Shown here: in pieces, positions 1 through 5,679 of the stretch
Position numbering within the stretch: position 1 is the stretch's first letter
How the letters are laid out: the number at the start of each line of letters is the position of its first letter
Assembly: GCA_002309375.1 (NCBI GenBank)
Contig: DBXK01000026.1
Span: 2,325 to 9,392 of the forward strand
Origin: Christensenella sp. UBA1214
Lineage (GTDB): Bacteria > Bacillota > Clostridia > Christensenellales > CAG-138
Reading direction: 5' to 3'
Length of the DNA stretch: 7,068 nt
Notes under the pieces: model-generated
Database searches by the model: none
What the model saw: only the letters and a program-made list of their open reading frames with translations
What the model was told of the DNA's origin: nothing
Program-made: the position numbers and the translations under genes

Positions 1-90
1 CTCTATTATTATAACCCGAGAACAGCGACGAGCCGCTGGATGCTTTCGCGGCCCGTGCTGCTGCAAATCGGGAATCACGCGTTTTGCTGA
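1..90 (+). CDS. sleB: Spore cortex-lytic hydrolase SleB, C-terminal end (partial)
   Basis: Only the last 29 codons and the TGA stop are in the window; the gene continues off the left edge. The visible peptide starts LYYYNPRTATSRW and ends RPVLLQIGNHAFC. The pattern YYNP-x-x-ATSxW followed by RPV and IGNHxF is the usual ending of the SleB/CwlJ hydrolase domain (Hydrolase_2 family). SleB is a lytic transglycosylase stored in the dormant spore that cuts muramic-delta-lactam-containing cortex peptidoglycan during germination. The call is strongly supported by the next gene, ypeB, which follows sleB in one operon in Bacillus and many Clostridia. The peptide ends in a cysteine immediately before the stop. 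The N-terminal signal peptide, any peptidoglycan-binding domain and the catalytic glutamate lie outside the window, so activity cannot be judged here. Confidence 0.85.
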   Translation, partial: LYYYNPRTATSRWMLSRPVLLQIGNHAFC

Positions 91-101
91 GGTGAACCAT
101 C

Positions 102-1484
102 ATGAATAAACAAAAAACGAACCGTACTGCCGAGGCGAAAGCCGCCTTCCCGAAAAGACTGCGGATGCTCTTTTGCTATATCGTTCCAGGCTTGCTCGTT
201 GCGGCGCTGATCGCTTCCGTCGTTTGGGGCTGTGCGCAGCGAAAGAAAGCGGAGGATCTTCGCGCGAACGGGGAAGGACTGTACCGCAGGACTTATCAGG
301 AGCTCACCGAATCGGTGCTCGATATGCGCAGCTCCCTTTCGAAGCTGCTCGTTTCGGAAGCGCCGCATACCGTCGCGATGACGCTGGACGAGATCTGGCG
401 CGAGAGCGGGAGCATCTCCGCGCTGCTCGCAAGGATCCCGCAGTCCCACCCCGATAATTACGCGCTGAACCGCTTCCTCGTGCAGACCGGCGATTACTGC
501 CGGCAGCTCACAGCCTCCGTGCTTTCCGAAAAGCCGATCTCCGATTCCGACCGCGCGCAGCTGCTTGCGCTCTACGGATCCAGCGGGAGCGTCTATGAGG
601 ATCTTCTCGAAAGGCTGAACAGCGGCGATTTCCCGGCTTCTCCGATCACGAACGAGGAATTCTTCGATCAAAGCGACGCCGGAAGCGAGCGGGAGTATCC
701 GCTGATCGAATACGACGGACCGTTCTCGGACAGCACCGAAAACCGTTTGCCGAAGCTGAGCGGCGAACCGATCGGCGAGCAAACGGCCCTGCGCCGCGCA
801 ATGGGCATCCTCGGCACGGCGGAGCTTGAAAGCACAGGCCTTTCCTCCGGCCGCCTGCCCGCCTATTCATTTACGGGGAAAATGCCCGACGGACGGAGCG
901 TCGATATCGCGATCGCCGAAAAAGGCGGTGCGCTCGTTTATTTTATGACGTCTCCTTCTGGGGATGCGGAGGGCATTCCCGGGGAGGAGGATGGCGCGGC
1001 TCTCGCAGAAGCCGGAAGACATTGGCTCGAAGATATGGGCTGCGGCCGCATGGAACCGGTTTATTCGCGCTATTGTACGGGCTCGGTGCAGCTGAGCTAT
1101 GCCGCCGTCGTTGATTCCGATCTGCCCGGCGCGGAGGAAGGGATCCTCGTTTACGGCGACATGATCCGACTTTGGCTCGACCGAACGAACGGGGAAGTGA
1201 TCGGCGCGGACATCGCGAACTGGCTTTATAACCATGCTGAGCGCAGCTTCCCGCAAACGATCATCCCGGCGGAGGAGGCGCGGGCGGAGCTTTCGCCGTA
1301 TCTGGAGGTCAGCGGGGCAAGGCTTGCATTGATCCCGCTCGACAACGGAACGGAAAAACTCTGCTGGGAATTCCGCGGCGGGTTCTCCGGCAGCGAATAC
1401 CTTGTTTATATGGATGCGGAGACGGGGGACGAGGTGCGCATCAGCCTTCTCGTATCCGACGAAAACGGCATCTCACCGGCTTGA
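102..1484 (+). CDS. ypeB: Germination protein YpeB
   Basis: A 460-residue protein, close to the roughly 450 residues usual for YpeB. A basic N-terminus (residues 1-21) precedes one membrane segment (about 23-43). A helical region follows (about 55-175) containing YQELTESV and SLSKLLVS, which fit the YpeB N-domain. The YpeB-like motif EYPLIEYDGPFSD lies at 198-210. Tandem PepSY-type repeats follow at roughly 220-285, 293-370 and 383-447; the last carries IIPAEEARAEL, LALIPLDNG and YMDAETGDE. In Bacillus, YpeB and SleB depend on each other to accumulate in the spore, and YpeB is degraded proteolytically at germination. The ATG at 102 is supported by GAGGTGA at 89-95, which overlaps the sleB stop, so the two genes are almost certainly co-transcribed and may be translationally coupled. 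No intrinsic terminator with a T-run is visible after the stop. Family identity is confident; the exact number of PepSY repeats is read by eye. Confidence 0.93.
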   Translation: MNKQKTNRTAEAKAAFPKRLRMLFCYIVPGLLVAALIASVVWGCAQRKKAEDLRANGEGLYRRTYQELTESVLDMRSSLSKLLVSEAPHTVAMTLDEIWRESGSISALLARIPQSHPDNYALNRFLVQTGDYCRQLTASVLSEKPISDSDRAQLLALYGSSGSVYEDLLERLNSGDFPASPITNEEFFDQSDAGSEREYPLIEYDGPFSDSTENRLPKLSGEPIGEQTALRRAMGILGTAELESTGLSSGRLPAYSFTGKMPDGRSVDIAIAEKGGALVYFMTSPSGDAEGIPGEEDGAALAEAGRHWLEDMGCGRMEPVYSRYCTGSVQLSYAAVVDSDLPGAEEGILVYGDMIRLWLDRTNGEVIGADIANWLYNHAERSFPQTIIPAEEARAELSPYLEVSGARLALIPLDNGTEKLCWEFRGGFSGSEYLVYMDAETGDEVRISLLVSDENGISPA

Positions 1485-1508
1485 TTCATAATTATAGACC
1501 AAATCCGC

Positions 1509-1543
1509 AAAAAAGACGCTTCAGAAGCGAAAAAAAGGTAAAA
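1509..1543. other. Phased A-tracts around a small hairpin, upstream of the deacetylase promoter
   Basis: Three A-runs lie at 1509-1514 (six), 1530-1536 (seven) and 1540-1543 (four), spaced roughly two turns and one turn of the helix apart. Between the first two is a 13-nt near-palindrome, CGCTTCAGAAGCG (1517-1529). On the + strand the hairpin is followed by A, not T, so it is not a normal terminator for ypeB. Read on the - strand it is followed by TCTTTTTT and would be a weak terminator, but no - strand gene leads into it. Intrinsic DNA bending about 65-100 bp upstream of the expected start of transcription is an inference. Confidence 0.4.
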
Positions 1544-1571
1544 TATAAATCAGGAATCGAATTATGGGGGA

Positions 1572-1600
1572 TTGACACGAAAGCAGTTAAGTGATACAAT
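1572..1600 (+). promoter_or_regulatory. SigA-type promoter of the deacetylase gene
   Basis: A perfect -35 box TTGACA (1572-1577) is separated by exactly 17 bp from TACAAT (1595-1600), which is preceded by TGA, giving an extended -10. Transcription should start near 1607, leaving a short leader of about 28 nt before the GTG start. This suggests expression by the main vegetative sigma factor, independent of the upstream sleB-ypeB operon, which is expected to be forespore-controlled. Confidence 0.85.
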
Positions 1601-1621
1601 TATTAGTATAGTAAACCAATC

Positions 1622-1628
1622 GAGGTGA
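1622..1628 (+). promoter_or_regulatory. Ribosome binding site fixing the GTG start of the deacetylase
   Basis: GAGGTGA lies 6 nt upstream of the GTG at 1635. The next residues form a textbook lipoprotein signal peptide, so this GTG rather than a later ATG is the start. Confidence 0.8.
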
Positions 1629-1634
1629 CGGCTT

Positions 1635-2660
1635 GTGAGATTCCTTAAACGCTTCCTTCCGCTTCTGCTTGCGGCGGCGTTTTTTTGCTCATGCGCACCG
1701 AACGTCCCCGTCTATGTAACGCCCGATGAACTGACTCCGGAGCCGGAAGATGTCGTCGTGATCGGAACTCAAACGGCACAGATCCCGAGCGAGACGCCGA
1801 TGCTCACACCGACCTTCGGACCCGACGAGCCGACGCCGGGACCGACGATCGAACCGACTCCCGAATCGACGCCCGAGCCGACGCCGGACCCGACTCCCGC
1901 GCCGACACCGACGCCCGAACCGACGCCGACGCCCGTACCCACACCCGCGCCGACGCCGACTGCGAAGCCGACGCCGAGGCCGACAGCGACCCCGTGCCCG
2001 ACCGACCCGGCGGACAGCGGGAAAAAGATCATCTACCTGACCTTCGATGACGGCCCTTGCCAGAACACCTACCAGGTGCTCGATATTCTCGACAGCTACG
2101 GCGTCAAGGCAACCTTTTTCACCGTCGGTTATTTCGTGGACCGCCATCCCGAGATCGTTGCCGAAACGATGAACCGCGGTCACCTCGTTGCCTGCCATAC
2201 ATATACCCATGACTTCAGTCAGTGCTACGCTTCGCCCCAGGCCTTCATGAACGAGGTCCATCGCTGGGAAGATGCCGTCCGCCGCGCCTGCGGCACGCTG
2301 CCCTCGAGGATCTGCGTGCGTTTTCCGGGCGGCAGCTCGACCAGTTCCGCAAGGAACGTACGAGAGGCGATCTTCCGCCTGCTGCGCGAGGGAGGCTACC
2401 GTTGGTTCGACTGGAACGCGGGCAATAACGATAAATGGCCGGCGGGCAACACCCATAACCTGCCGATCGACGATTATCTCTATGAATCCTATCTCGAGTC
2501 GATGGGCTGGTTTGCGCACACCGAGAGTCCCCAGGTGATCTTCCTTTGCCACGATACCGAGAATGCAACGGTCCGCGTCCTTCCGAGGATGATCGAGGAT
2601 CTGATCGCCCGCGGTTATGAATTCCGCACTTTGGACAGGCATCCCAGCTGGAACAGCTGA
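1635..2660 (+). CDS. Secreted CE4 polysaccharide deacetylase lipoprotein with Pro/Thr-rich linker
   Basis: A 341-residue protein. The N-terminus is a short basic stretch, a hydrophobic core and FFCSC, a plausible though non-ideal lipobox with Cys20 as the likely lipidated residue. Residues about 52-124 form a Thr-Pro repeat linker that would hold the enzyme away from the membrane. The NodB/CE4 domain follows (about 130-335) with its motifs intact: TFDDGP (136-141, catalytic and metal Asp), HTYTH (188-192, metal His188 and His192), RFPGG (229-233), FDWN (258-261) and FLCHD (303-307, catalytic His306). CE4 enzymes remove N-acetyl groups from wall sugars, mostly peptidoglycan GlcNAc, often giving lysozyme resistance. 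The PdaA type of the spore cortex usually has TFDNGYE at motif 1, so the TFDDGP seen here favours a PgdA-like role. The substrate is inferred; xylan or chitooligosaccharide cannot be excluded. The gene has its own promoter and terminator and appears monocistronic. Confidence 0.9.
   Translation: MRFLKRFLPLLLAAAFFCSCAPNVPVYVTPDELTPEPEDVVVIGTQTAQIPSETPMLTPTFGPDEPTPGPTIEPTPESTPEPTPDPTPAPTPTPEPTPTPVPTPAPTPTAKPTPRPTATPCPTDPADSGKKIIYLTFDDGPCQNTYQVLDILDSYGVKATFFTVGYFVDRHPEIVAETMNRGHLVACHTYTHDFSQCYASPQAFMNEVHRWEDAVRRACGTLPSRICVRFPGGSSTSSARNVREAIFRLLREGGYRWFDWNAGNNDKWPAGNTHNLPIDDYLYESYLESMGWFAHTESPQVIFLCHDTENATVRVLPRMIEDLIARGYEFRTLDRHPSWNS
1785..2005 (+). repeat. Degenerate CCGACGCC-type repeat coding the Thr-Pro linker
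   Basis: A low-complexity tract built from imperfect copies of the dipeptide codons ACG/ACC/ACT-CCG/CCC, with GAG/GAA-CCG interspersed. It encodes the disordered linker between lipoprotein anchor and deacetylase domain. Copies vary at third positions and in spacing, so it is a degenerate coding repeat rather than a pure tandem array. The opposite strand reads as an open Gly-Val repeat, which is an artefact of the composition. Confidence 0.75.
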
Positions 2661-2740
2661 CAGCCGTGATTGCCGCAAAAGGCGCGGAGGCACAGCCGGG
2701 AAAGGCTTTTCAATCAACTGAATCAAGCAATAAGAAAACA

Positions 2741-2770
2741 AAAAGCACTTCGGTTTCCCGAAGTGCTTTT
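2741..2770. terminator. Strong bidirectional intrinsic terminator between convergent genes
   Basis: A perfect 13-bp stem (AAAAGCACTTCGG at 2741-2753 pairing with CCGAAGTGCTTTT at 2758-2770) closes a TTTC loop. On the + strand the stem ends in TTTT, then GTTCATT. On the - strand it continues as TTTTTGTTTTCTT, an even better U-tract. It lies 80 bp after the deacetylase stop and 22 bp after the stop of the converging zinc-ribbon gene, so it should serve both. Confidence 0.92.
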
Positions 2771-2792
2771 GTTCATTGATTCAGCTTGGGCA

Positions 2793-3878
2793 TCAGCCGC
2801 CGATCGCGGACATCTTGGATTTGTAGAGGAAAATGGTCGCGCCGAAGCATACGTTTGCGACAATGGCGCAGATGGAGTTGATCAGACCGACAGTACTCAT
2901 CTGACCGATACTGCCGATACCCATTTCATAGAGTACTTCGGCCGCAGATGATTCGCCGAGAGTGTAGATAAGCTCACTTAACAGATTGGGCTTGACAAGG
3001 CTGATAACAAGGGAGATAAAGCCGAACAGCGCACCGATGAAGCAGATCACAGCAACGAATCCGGATACACGTCTCGACGGCCTGTCGGTCCGGATGGTGT
3101 TGGCTGCGGTGCTGAGCGACCTGAAAATGCCGCAGAAGTAGATAATAACCAAAGCCGTGACAGCGCCGAGCAGCAAGAATGCGGTTATGATCGCCGATGC
3201 TACGGTTGAGGAATGATAACCTCTATAGCTTGTGCCGAACGACGTACCTGCAATAAGGCCGATAAATGCGGCGAGAAGGATGATGCAGTAGAAAACGAAG
3301 ATAATGATCTGCGCGACCTTTATGATCGTGAGACCGGCGGTTGACATCCTGCCGTCGGGGTGAGCGCATGCATTACCGAAAATCAGCCACAGGCCGAGCA
3401 CCATGAGTAAAGAAAGCACTAAAGTGGTGATACTCGACAATAAGCCTAAAACGCTTGAAATATCGCTGCCATAATACATTCCATGGCCGAAAGTCTGAAA
3501 AGTGCTGTAGACTCCGATCAGGGAGGAGATCGTGAAAGCAATGGTTGCGATCAGGAACAGCGGCGAAGTCGCGACATTGCGCGCTGTGATCCTGGCTCTA
3601 TTCTGATTGGGGTTGACGGCCGGTTTTACAGGCGGCTGGGGAGGTGCGTACTGAGGGGCTGCATACTGAGGCGCGGTCGTCCCCCAGACGTTCGGCTGCA
3701 CAGGCGCAGCGTAATCCTGCTCCGTGTCGACTGAGCCGGATCCGATGCTGCTGTCGTTCGACAGGGCGACAGTTTCGTCCAGCACGGACCCGGTATCGAG
3801 CTCTTCATCGAGCTTGGTCCCGCAGTTCGGGCAAAACGCCATTCCGTCGCATTTTGTTCCGCAATTAGGGCAAAACAC
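2793..3878 (-). CDS. Zinc-ribbon protein with six predicted transmembrane segments, function unknown
   Basis: A 361-residue protein. The GTG start at 3878 is chosen because AGGAGG lies 8 nt upstream and the zinc ribbon then begins at residue 2; a longer in-frame reading to 3995 would add 39 residues of non-conserved leader. Residues 3-19 hold two CPNC motifs (Cys3, Cys6, Cys16, Cys19), a compact cytoplasmic zinc ribbon. A polar, Pro/Gln/Ala-rich and probably disordered linker follows to about residue 100. Six hydrophobic segments lie near 106-128, 144-168, 184-210, 226-251, 272-295 and 331-351. The last two are separated by about 35 residues, probably the largest extracytoplasmic loop. Small zinc ribbons fused to membrane domains are common in Firmicutes and mostly uncharacterised. 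No catalytic motif is visible and I do not assign a function. It has its own promoter, a long structured leader and a terminator, so it is probably monocistronic. Confidence 0.85.
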   Translation of the reverse strand: MFCPNCGTKCDGMAFCPNCGTKLDEELDTGSVLDETVALSNDSSIGSGSVDTEQDYAAPVQPNVWGTTAPQYAAPQYAPPQPPVKPAVNPNQNRARITARNVATSPLFLIATIAFTISSLIGVYSTFQTFGHGMYYGSDISSVLGLLSSITTLVLSLLMVLGLWLIFGNACAHPDGRMSTAGLTIIKVAQIIIFVFYCIILLAAFIGLIAGTSFGTSYRGYHSSTVASAIITAFLLLGAVTALVIIYFCGIFRSLSTAANTIRTDRPSRRVSGFVAVICFIGALFGFISLVISLVKPNLLSELIYTLGESSAAEVLYEMGIGSIGQMSTVGLINSICAIVANVCFGATIFLYKSKMSAIGG

Positions 3879-3886
3879 TTTTATTT

Positions 3887-3892
3887 CCTCCT
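3887..3892 (-). promoter_or_regulatory. Ribosome binding site fixing the GTG start of the zinc-ribbon gene
   Basis: Perfect AGGAGG on the - strand, 8 nt from the GTG at 3878. It excludes the further upstream in-frame start, which lacks a comparable site and would place this Shine-Dalgarno inside the coding region. Confidence 0.9.
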
Positions 3893-3910
3893 GGTTTTGT
3901 TTTATTCCAA

Positions 3911-3939
3911 GCGGCCTCTCCGATCGGACGGAGAACCGC
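3911..3939 (-). promoter_or_regulatory. Imperfect hairpin in the leader of the zinc-ribbon gene
   Basis: On the - strand GCGGTTCTCCG pairs with CGGAGAGGCCGC around a TCCGAT loop: seven pairs including one G-U, one bulged G, then four more G-C/C-G pairs. It ends 18 nt upstream of the Shine-Dalgarno. No U-tract follows, so it is not a terminator. A role in mRNA stability or translational control is possible but not shown. Confidence 0.45.
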
Positions 3940-3963
3940 AATAAGAACCGTGGATCAACACTC

Positions 3964-3984
3964 TGAAGCCGGAAATGAAGCCGG
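3964..3984. repeat. Perfect 9-bp direct repeat at 12-bp period in the leader of the zinc-ribbon gene
   Basis: TGAAGCCGG occurs at 3964-3972 and again at 3976-3984, separated by AAA. It lies about 25-45 nt downstream of the predicted transcription start on the - strand. Spacing near one helical turn is compatible with two regulator half-sites on one DNA face, but chance or slippage duplication is also possible. Confidence 0.5.
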
Positions 3985-4016
3985 CCCCGCAGCAAATGCT
4001 ATAATATACCTTGCTT

Positions 4017-4046
4017 ATTATATAACAGACGCGGCTGTTGTGTCAA
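4017..4046 (-). promoter_or_regulatory. SigA-type promoter of the zinc-ribbon gene
   Basis: Read on the - strand, TTGACA (4041-4046) is followed after 18 bp by TATAAT (4017-4022); TATATA at 16 bp overlaps and may also serve. Both boxes match consensus. The predicted start near 4010 gives a leader of about 130 nt before the GTG at 3878. The -35 box sits only 41 bp past the stop of the upstream kinase gene, so readthrough from that operon may add to its transcription. Confidence 0.8.
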
Positions 4047-4087
4047 TAAGCCAAACCGCGCCGAAATGCCGATCGTTTGGGCCGGGA

Positions 4088-4612
4088 TCAATGCTCCAGC
4101 CGTTCATGAAGAGAAGCAACGAATGCATTCACTTCCGCGTCGTTTTTGCAGCGGACGAACTTATCCTTGTACTTTATGCCGATGCGTTCGTATGCGGCCT
4201 TTTTGTATTTGTCGCGGCCGTCCTTTTTGATCCAGCGCTTGAATTCCGCGTCGAGCCTTTCGTCGCAGCCGAAGGTGATGCTTTCGCGGGTGCGGCCCTC
4301 GTATTCCTTAAAGCGCTGCTTTGCGCGCTTCATGCAGACGCGGGCGGAGAAATCCATGAAAACGATATAATCGGCCTCATCCATCCGCCTTTCATGCAGC
4401 AGTTTTTTGTAATTTCCGTCGATGACCCAGCTTCCGTGCTCGTCCATGAAATCGCCGATGACCTCGCAGCTTTCGTCGTCGTCGCGCTCGTTCCAGTTGG
4501 GCTTCCAATGTACTGTGTCAAGGTAAAGGAGCGGCAGATCGAATTCCTTTGAAAGGCGCTTTGCAAGCGTCGATTTGCCGGAGCAGCTGTAGCCGATAAT
4601 CGCGATCTTCAT
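4088..4612 (-). CDS. FlaR-like P-loop nucleotide kinase (annotated as topology modulation protein)
   Basis: A 174-residue protein, the normal length for this small kinase-like P-loop family. Residues 7-15 GYSCSGKST are a Walker A loop; most relatives have Ser or Gly where Cys10 stands. Further matching segments are LDTVHW (31-36), SWVIDGNY (61-68), ERRMDEADYIVFMDF (74-88, a Walker B-like strand), an Arg/Lys-rich lid-like stretch (91-103) and GCDERLDAEFKRWI (115-128). The fold resembles shikimate and adenylate kinases. The name FlaR or 'DNA topology modulation' comes from an old lactococcal observation; the true substrate is not established. The ATG start is set by AAGGAG at 4620-4625, 7 nt upstream. 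It lies 21 bp downstream of the permease stop in the same direction, so the two are very probably co-transcribed. Whether the kinase acts on a compound moved by the permease is unknown. Confidence 0.85.
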   Translation of the reverse strand: MKIAIIGYSCSGKSTLAKRLSKEFDLPLLYLDTVHWKPNWNERDDDESCEVIGDFMDEHGSWVIDGNYKKLLHERRMDEADYIVFMDFSARVCMKRAKQRFKEYEGRTRESITFGCDERLDAEFKRWIKKDGRDKYKKAAYERIGIKYKDKFVRCKNDAEVNAFVASLHERLEH

Positions 4613-4633
4613 AAATAAACTCCTTTTGCGGGC

Positions 4634-5593
4634 TCAAATCAGGCCCATTGCCTGAAGCAGAAGCATCAACAGCGGCACGAGCACGAAGCAGCCGAGCGTC
4701 GTGAGGCTCATACCGCCGGCGACGAAGCTCTCATCCGCGTCGTGCGCGGCGGCAACGACGACCGCCTGAGTCATGACGGGCATTGCGGATTCAACGACGA
4801 GCACGCCGGAGGGCATCCCGCCGAAACCGAAGAGCTTGCAGAGGCCGGCCATCACGAGCGGCGCGCAGATGAAGCGGACGAACATCACGCCGAGCATATG
4901 CTTGCCGGGCTTCATGCTCTTCAGGCCGTATTCATACAGCGCATAACCAATATAAAACAGAGCTATCGGCGTAACGATGTTGCCCATGTATCCCGCGAGC
5001 TTGACCACGGGCTCGGGCATTTTGACGCCGAGCGCAAGCAGCGGCAGCGAGATCGCCAGCGCGACAAGGGGAGGGGAGATCAGCTTCTTCAGGTTTTTGA
5101 AGAAGCCCTTTTTATGCTCTCCGTTCTCGCCGGAGCGGCTGATCAGGAAATTCCCGATCGTCCAGAAAAGCGTTGTGTTGACGATATAGAAACACATCAC
5201 GAACGGCACGGCTTTATCTCCGAAAAGGCCCGTGTTCATCGGAAGACCGACGAAGATCGAATTCGAGAACGCGCACATCGTGATGAATCCGCCGACGCGC
5301 TTTTTGTCGGGCTTCAGGATCAATGCAAGCAGGATGCCGAGGCCGAGCGTGATGAGCATCGAAAGCGCGGGCAGCAGGAACAGCAAAAGCGGCCTGTCGA
5401 GCGCGGAAAGATCGAGATTGCCGAAGACGTTGTTGACGACAAGCGCGGGCATGCCGGCGCAGATGATCAGCTTGATCATCAGGCTCTTATGCTCTTTTCT
5501 GATATAGCCGAGCTTCCCGAAAAGCCAGCCGACGCCGACCATGAACATTACGATCAGCACGGCGGTCAGGGAATGGAACGTTGTTTCCAACAT
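4634..5593 (-). CDS. AEC-family permease (auxin efflux carrier type)
   Basis: A 319-residue membrane protein of the usual AEC length, with about ten hydrophobic segments near 8-30, 38-58, 68-93, 102-121, 128-150, 172-190, 200-222, 232-253, 262-283 and 291-316. Family-like signatures are FSNSIFVGLP (109-118) at the start of the first-half substrate region and ESAMPVMTQ (268-276) in the second half, consistent with the two inverted five-helix repeats of this fold. The loop at 152-172 is charged and probably cytoplasmic. Bacterial members export or exchange organic acids such as malate, or amino acid-related anions; nothing here fixes the substrate. The ATG at 5593 is the only plausible start, because an in-frame stop lies about 30 nt upstream, yet no good Shine-Dalgarno precedes it. 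The kinase gene follows after 21 bp. DUF1015 lies upstream on the same strand across an 86-bp gap. Confidence 0.9.
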   Translation of the reverse strand: MLETTFHSLTAVLIVMFMVGVGWLFGKLGYIRKEHKSLMIKLIICAGMPALVVNNVFGNLDLSALDRPLLLFLLPALSMLITLGLGILLALILKPDKKRVGGFITMCAFSNSIFVGLPMNTGLFGDKAVPFVMCFYIVNTTLFWTIGNFLISRSGENGEHKKGFFKNLKKLISPPLVALAISLPLLALGVKMPEPVVKLAGYMGNIVTPIALFYIGYALYEYGLKSMKPGKHMLGVMFVRFICAPLVMAGLCKLFGFGGMPSGVLVVESAMPVMTQAVVVAAAHDADESFVAGGMSLTTLGCFVLVPLLMLLLQAMGLI

Positions 5594-5603
5594 AAGCTTC
5601 GCT

Positions 5604-5617
5604 GCGGGCTTTCCCGC
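5604..5617 (-). promoter_or_regulatory. Compact GC hairpin just upstream of the permease start
   Basis: GCGGG and CCCGC form a 5-bp stem around a 4-nt loop, ending 10 nt before the ATG, where a Shine-Dalgarno is expected. No purine-rich GGAG-type site is seen. It could limit initiation of the permease, but this is inference. Confidence 0.35.
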
Positions 5618-5636
5618 GGTTCAAAGGGGATTATGA

Positions 5637-5667
5637 AAGGAAAGGGAAGCGTCGCCTCCCTTTCCTT
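5637..5667 (-). terminator. Hairpin after the DUF1015 gene, atypical or leaky terminator
   Basis: Eleven perfect base pairs (5637-5647 with 5657-5667), plus two inner G-C pairs after one A/C mismatch, begin 12 nt after the DUF1015 stop. On the - strand the stem is followed by TCATAATCCCC, not a real T-run, so termination would be weak. It may instead stabilise the 3' end of the upstream message or set the ratio of DUF1015 to permease transcripts. No promoter was recognised in this gap. Confidence 0.55.
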
Positions 5668-5679
5668 CTGATCAAAGCA

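Noticed and set aside
1517..1529. Hairpin as a terminator for ypeB
   Set aside because: On the + strand it is followed by an A-run, not T, and has only a 5-bp stem. Kept only as part of the A-tract region.
1785..2005. Possible CRISPR or non-coding tandem array
   Set aside because: There are no unique spacers of constant length, the repeat is degenerate, and it is in frame as a Thr-Pro linker.
1635..2660. Assignment of the deacetylase as the cortex enzyme PdaA
   Set aside because: The first motif is TFDDGP, not the TFDNGYE type, and the lipoprotein anchor and Thr-Pro linker are not typical of PdaA.
1689..2741. Open - strand frame opposite the deacetylase, with Arg-rich and Gly/Val repeat translations
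   Set aside because: It is an artefact of the Thr-Pro repeat and GC-rich codons; the + strand protein has all CE4 motifs, a promoter and a ribosome binding site.
4000..4005. TATAAT on the + strand as a promoter
   Set aside because: There is no -35-like sequence at proper spacing (GC-rich GAAGCC lies there) and no + strand gene downstream.
4051..4080. CCAAAC/GTTTGG inverted repeat as a terminator for the kinase gene
   Set aside because: Only six pairs around an 18-nt loop and no T-run; it is too weak to support, so the end of that transcript is undefined.
3950..4552. Open + strand frame of about 200 codons
   Set aside because: It overlaps the FlaR-like kinase on the other strand and crosses the zinc-ribbon promoter. 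No family signature.
4742..5671. Long open frame on the + strand, rich in Glu, Asp and His
   Set aside because: It is the mirror of the AEC permease; a composition like this is typical of the antisense of hydrophobic codons. No good ribosome binding site or motif.
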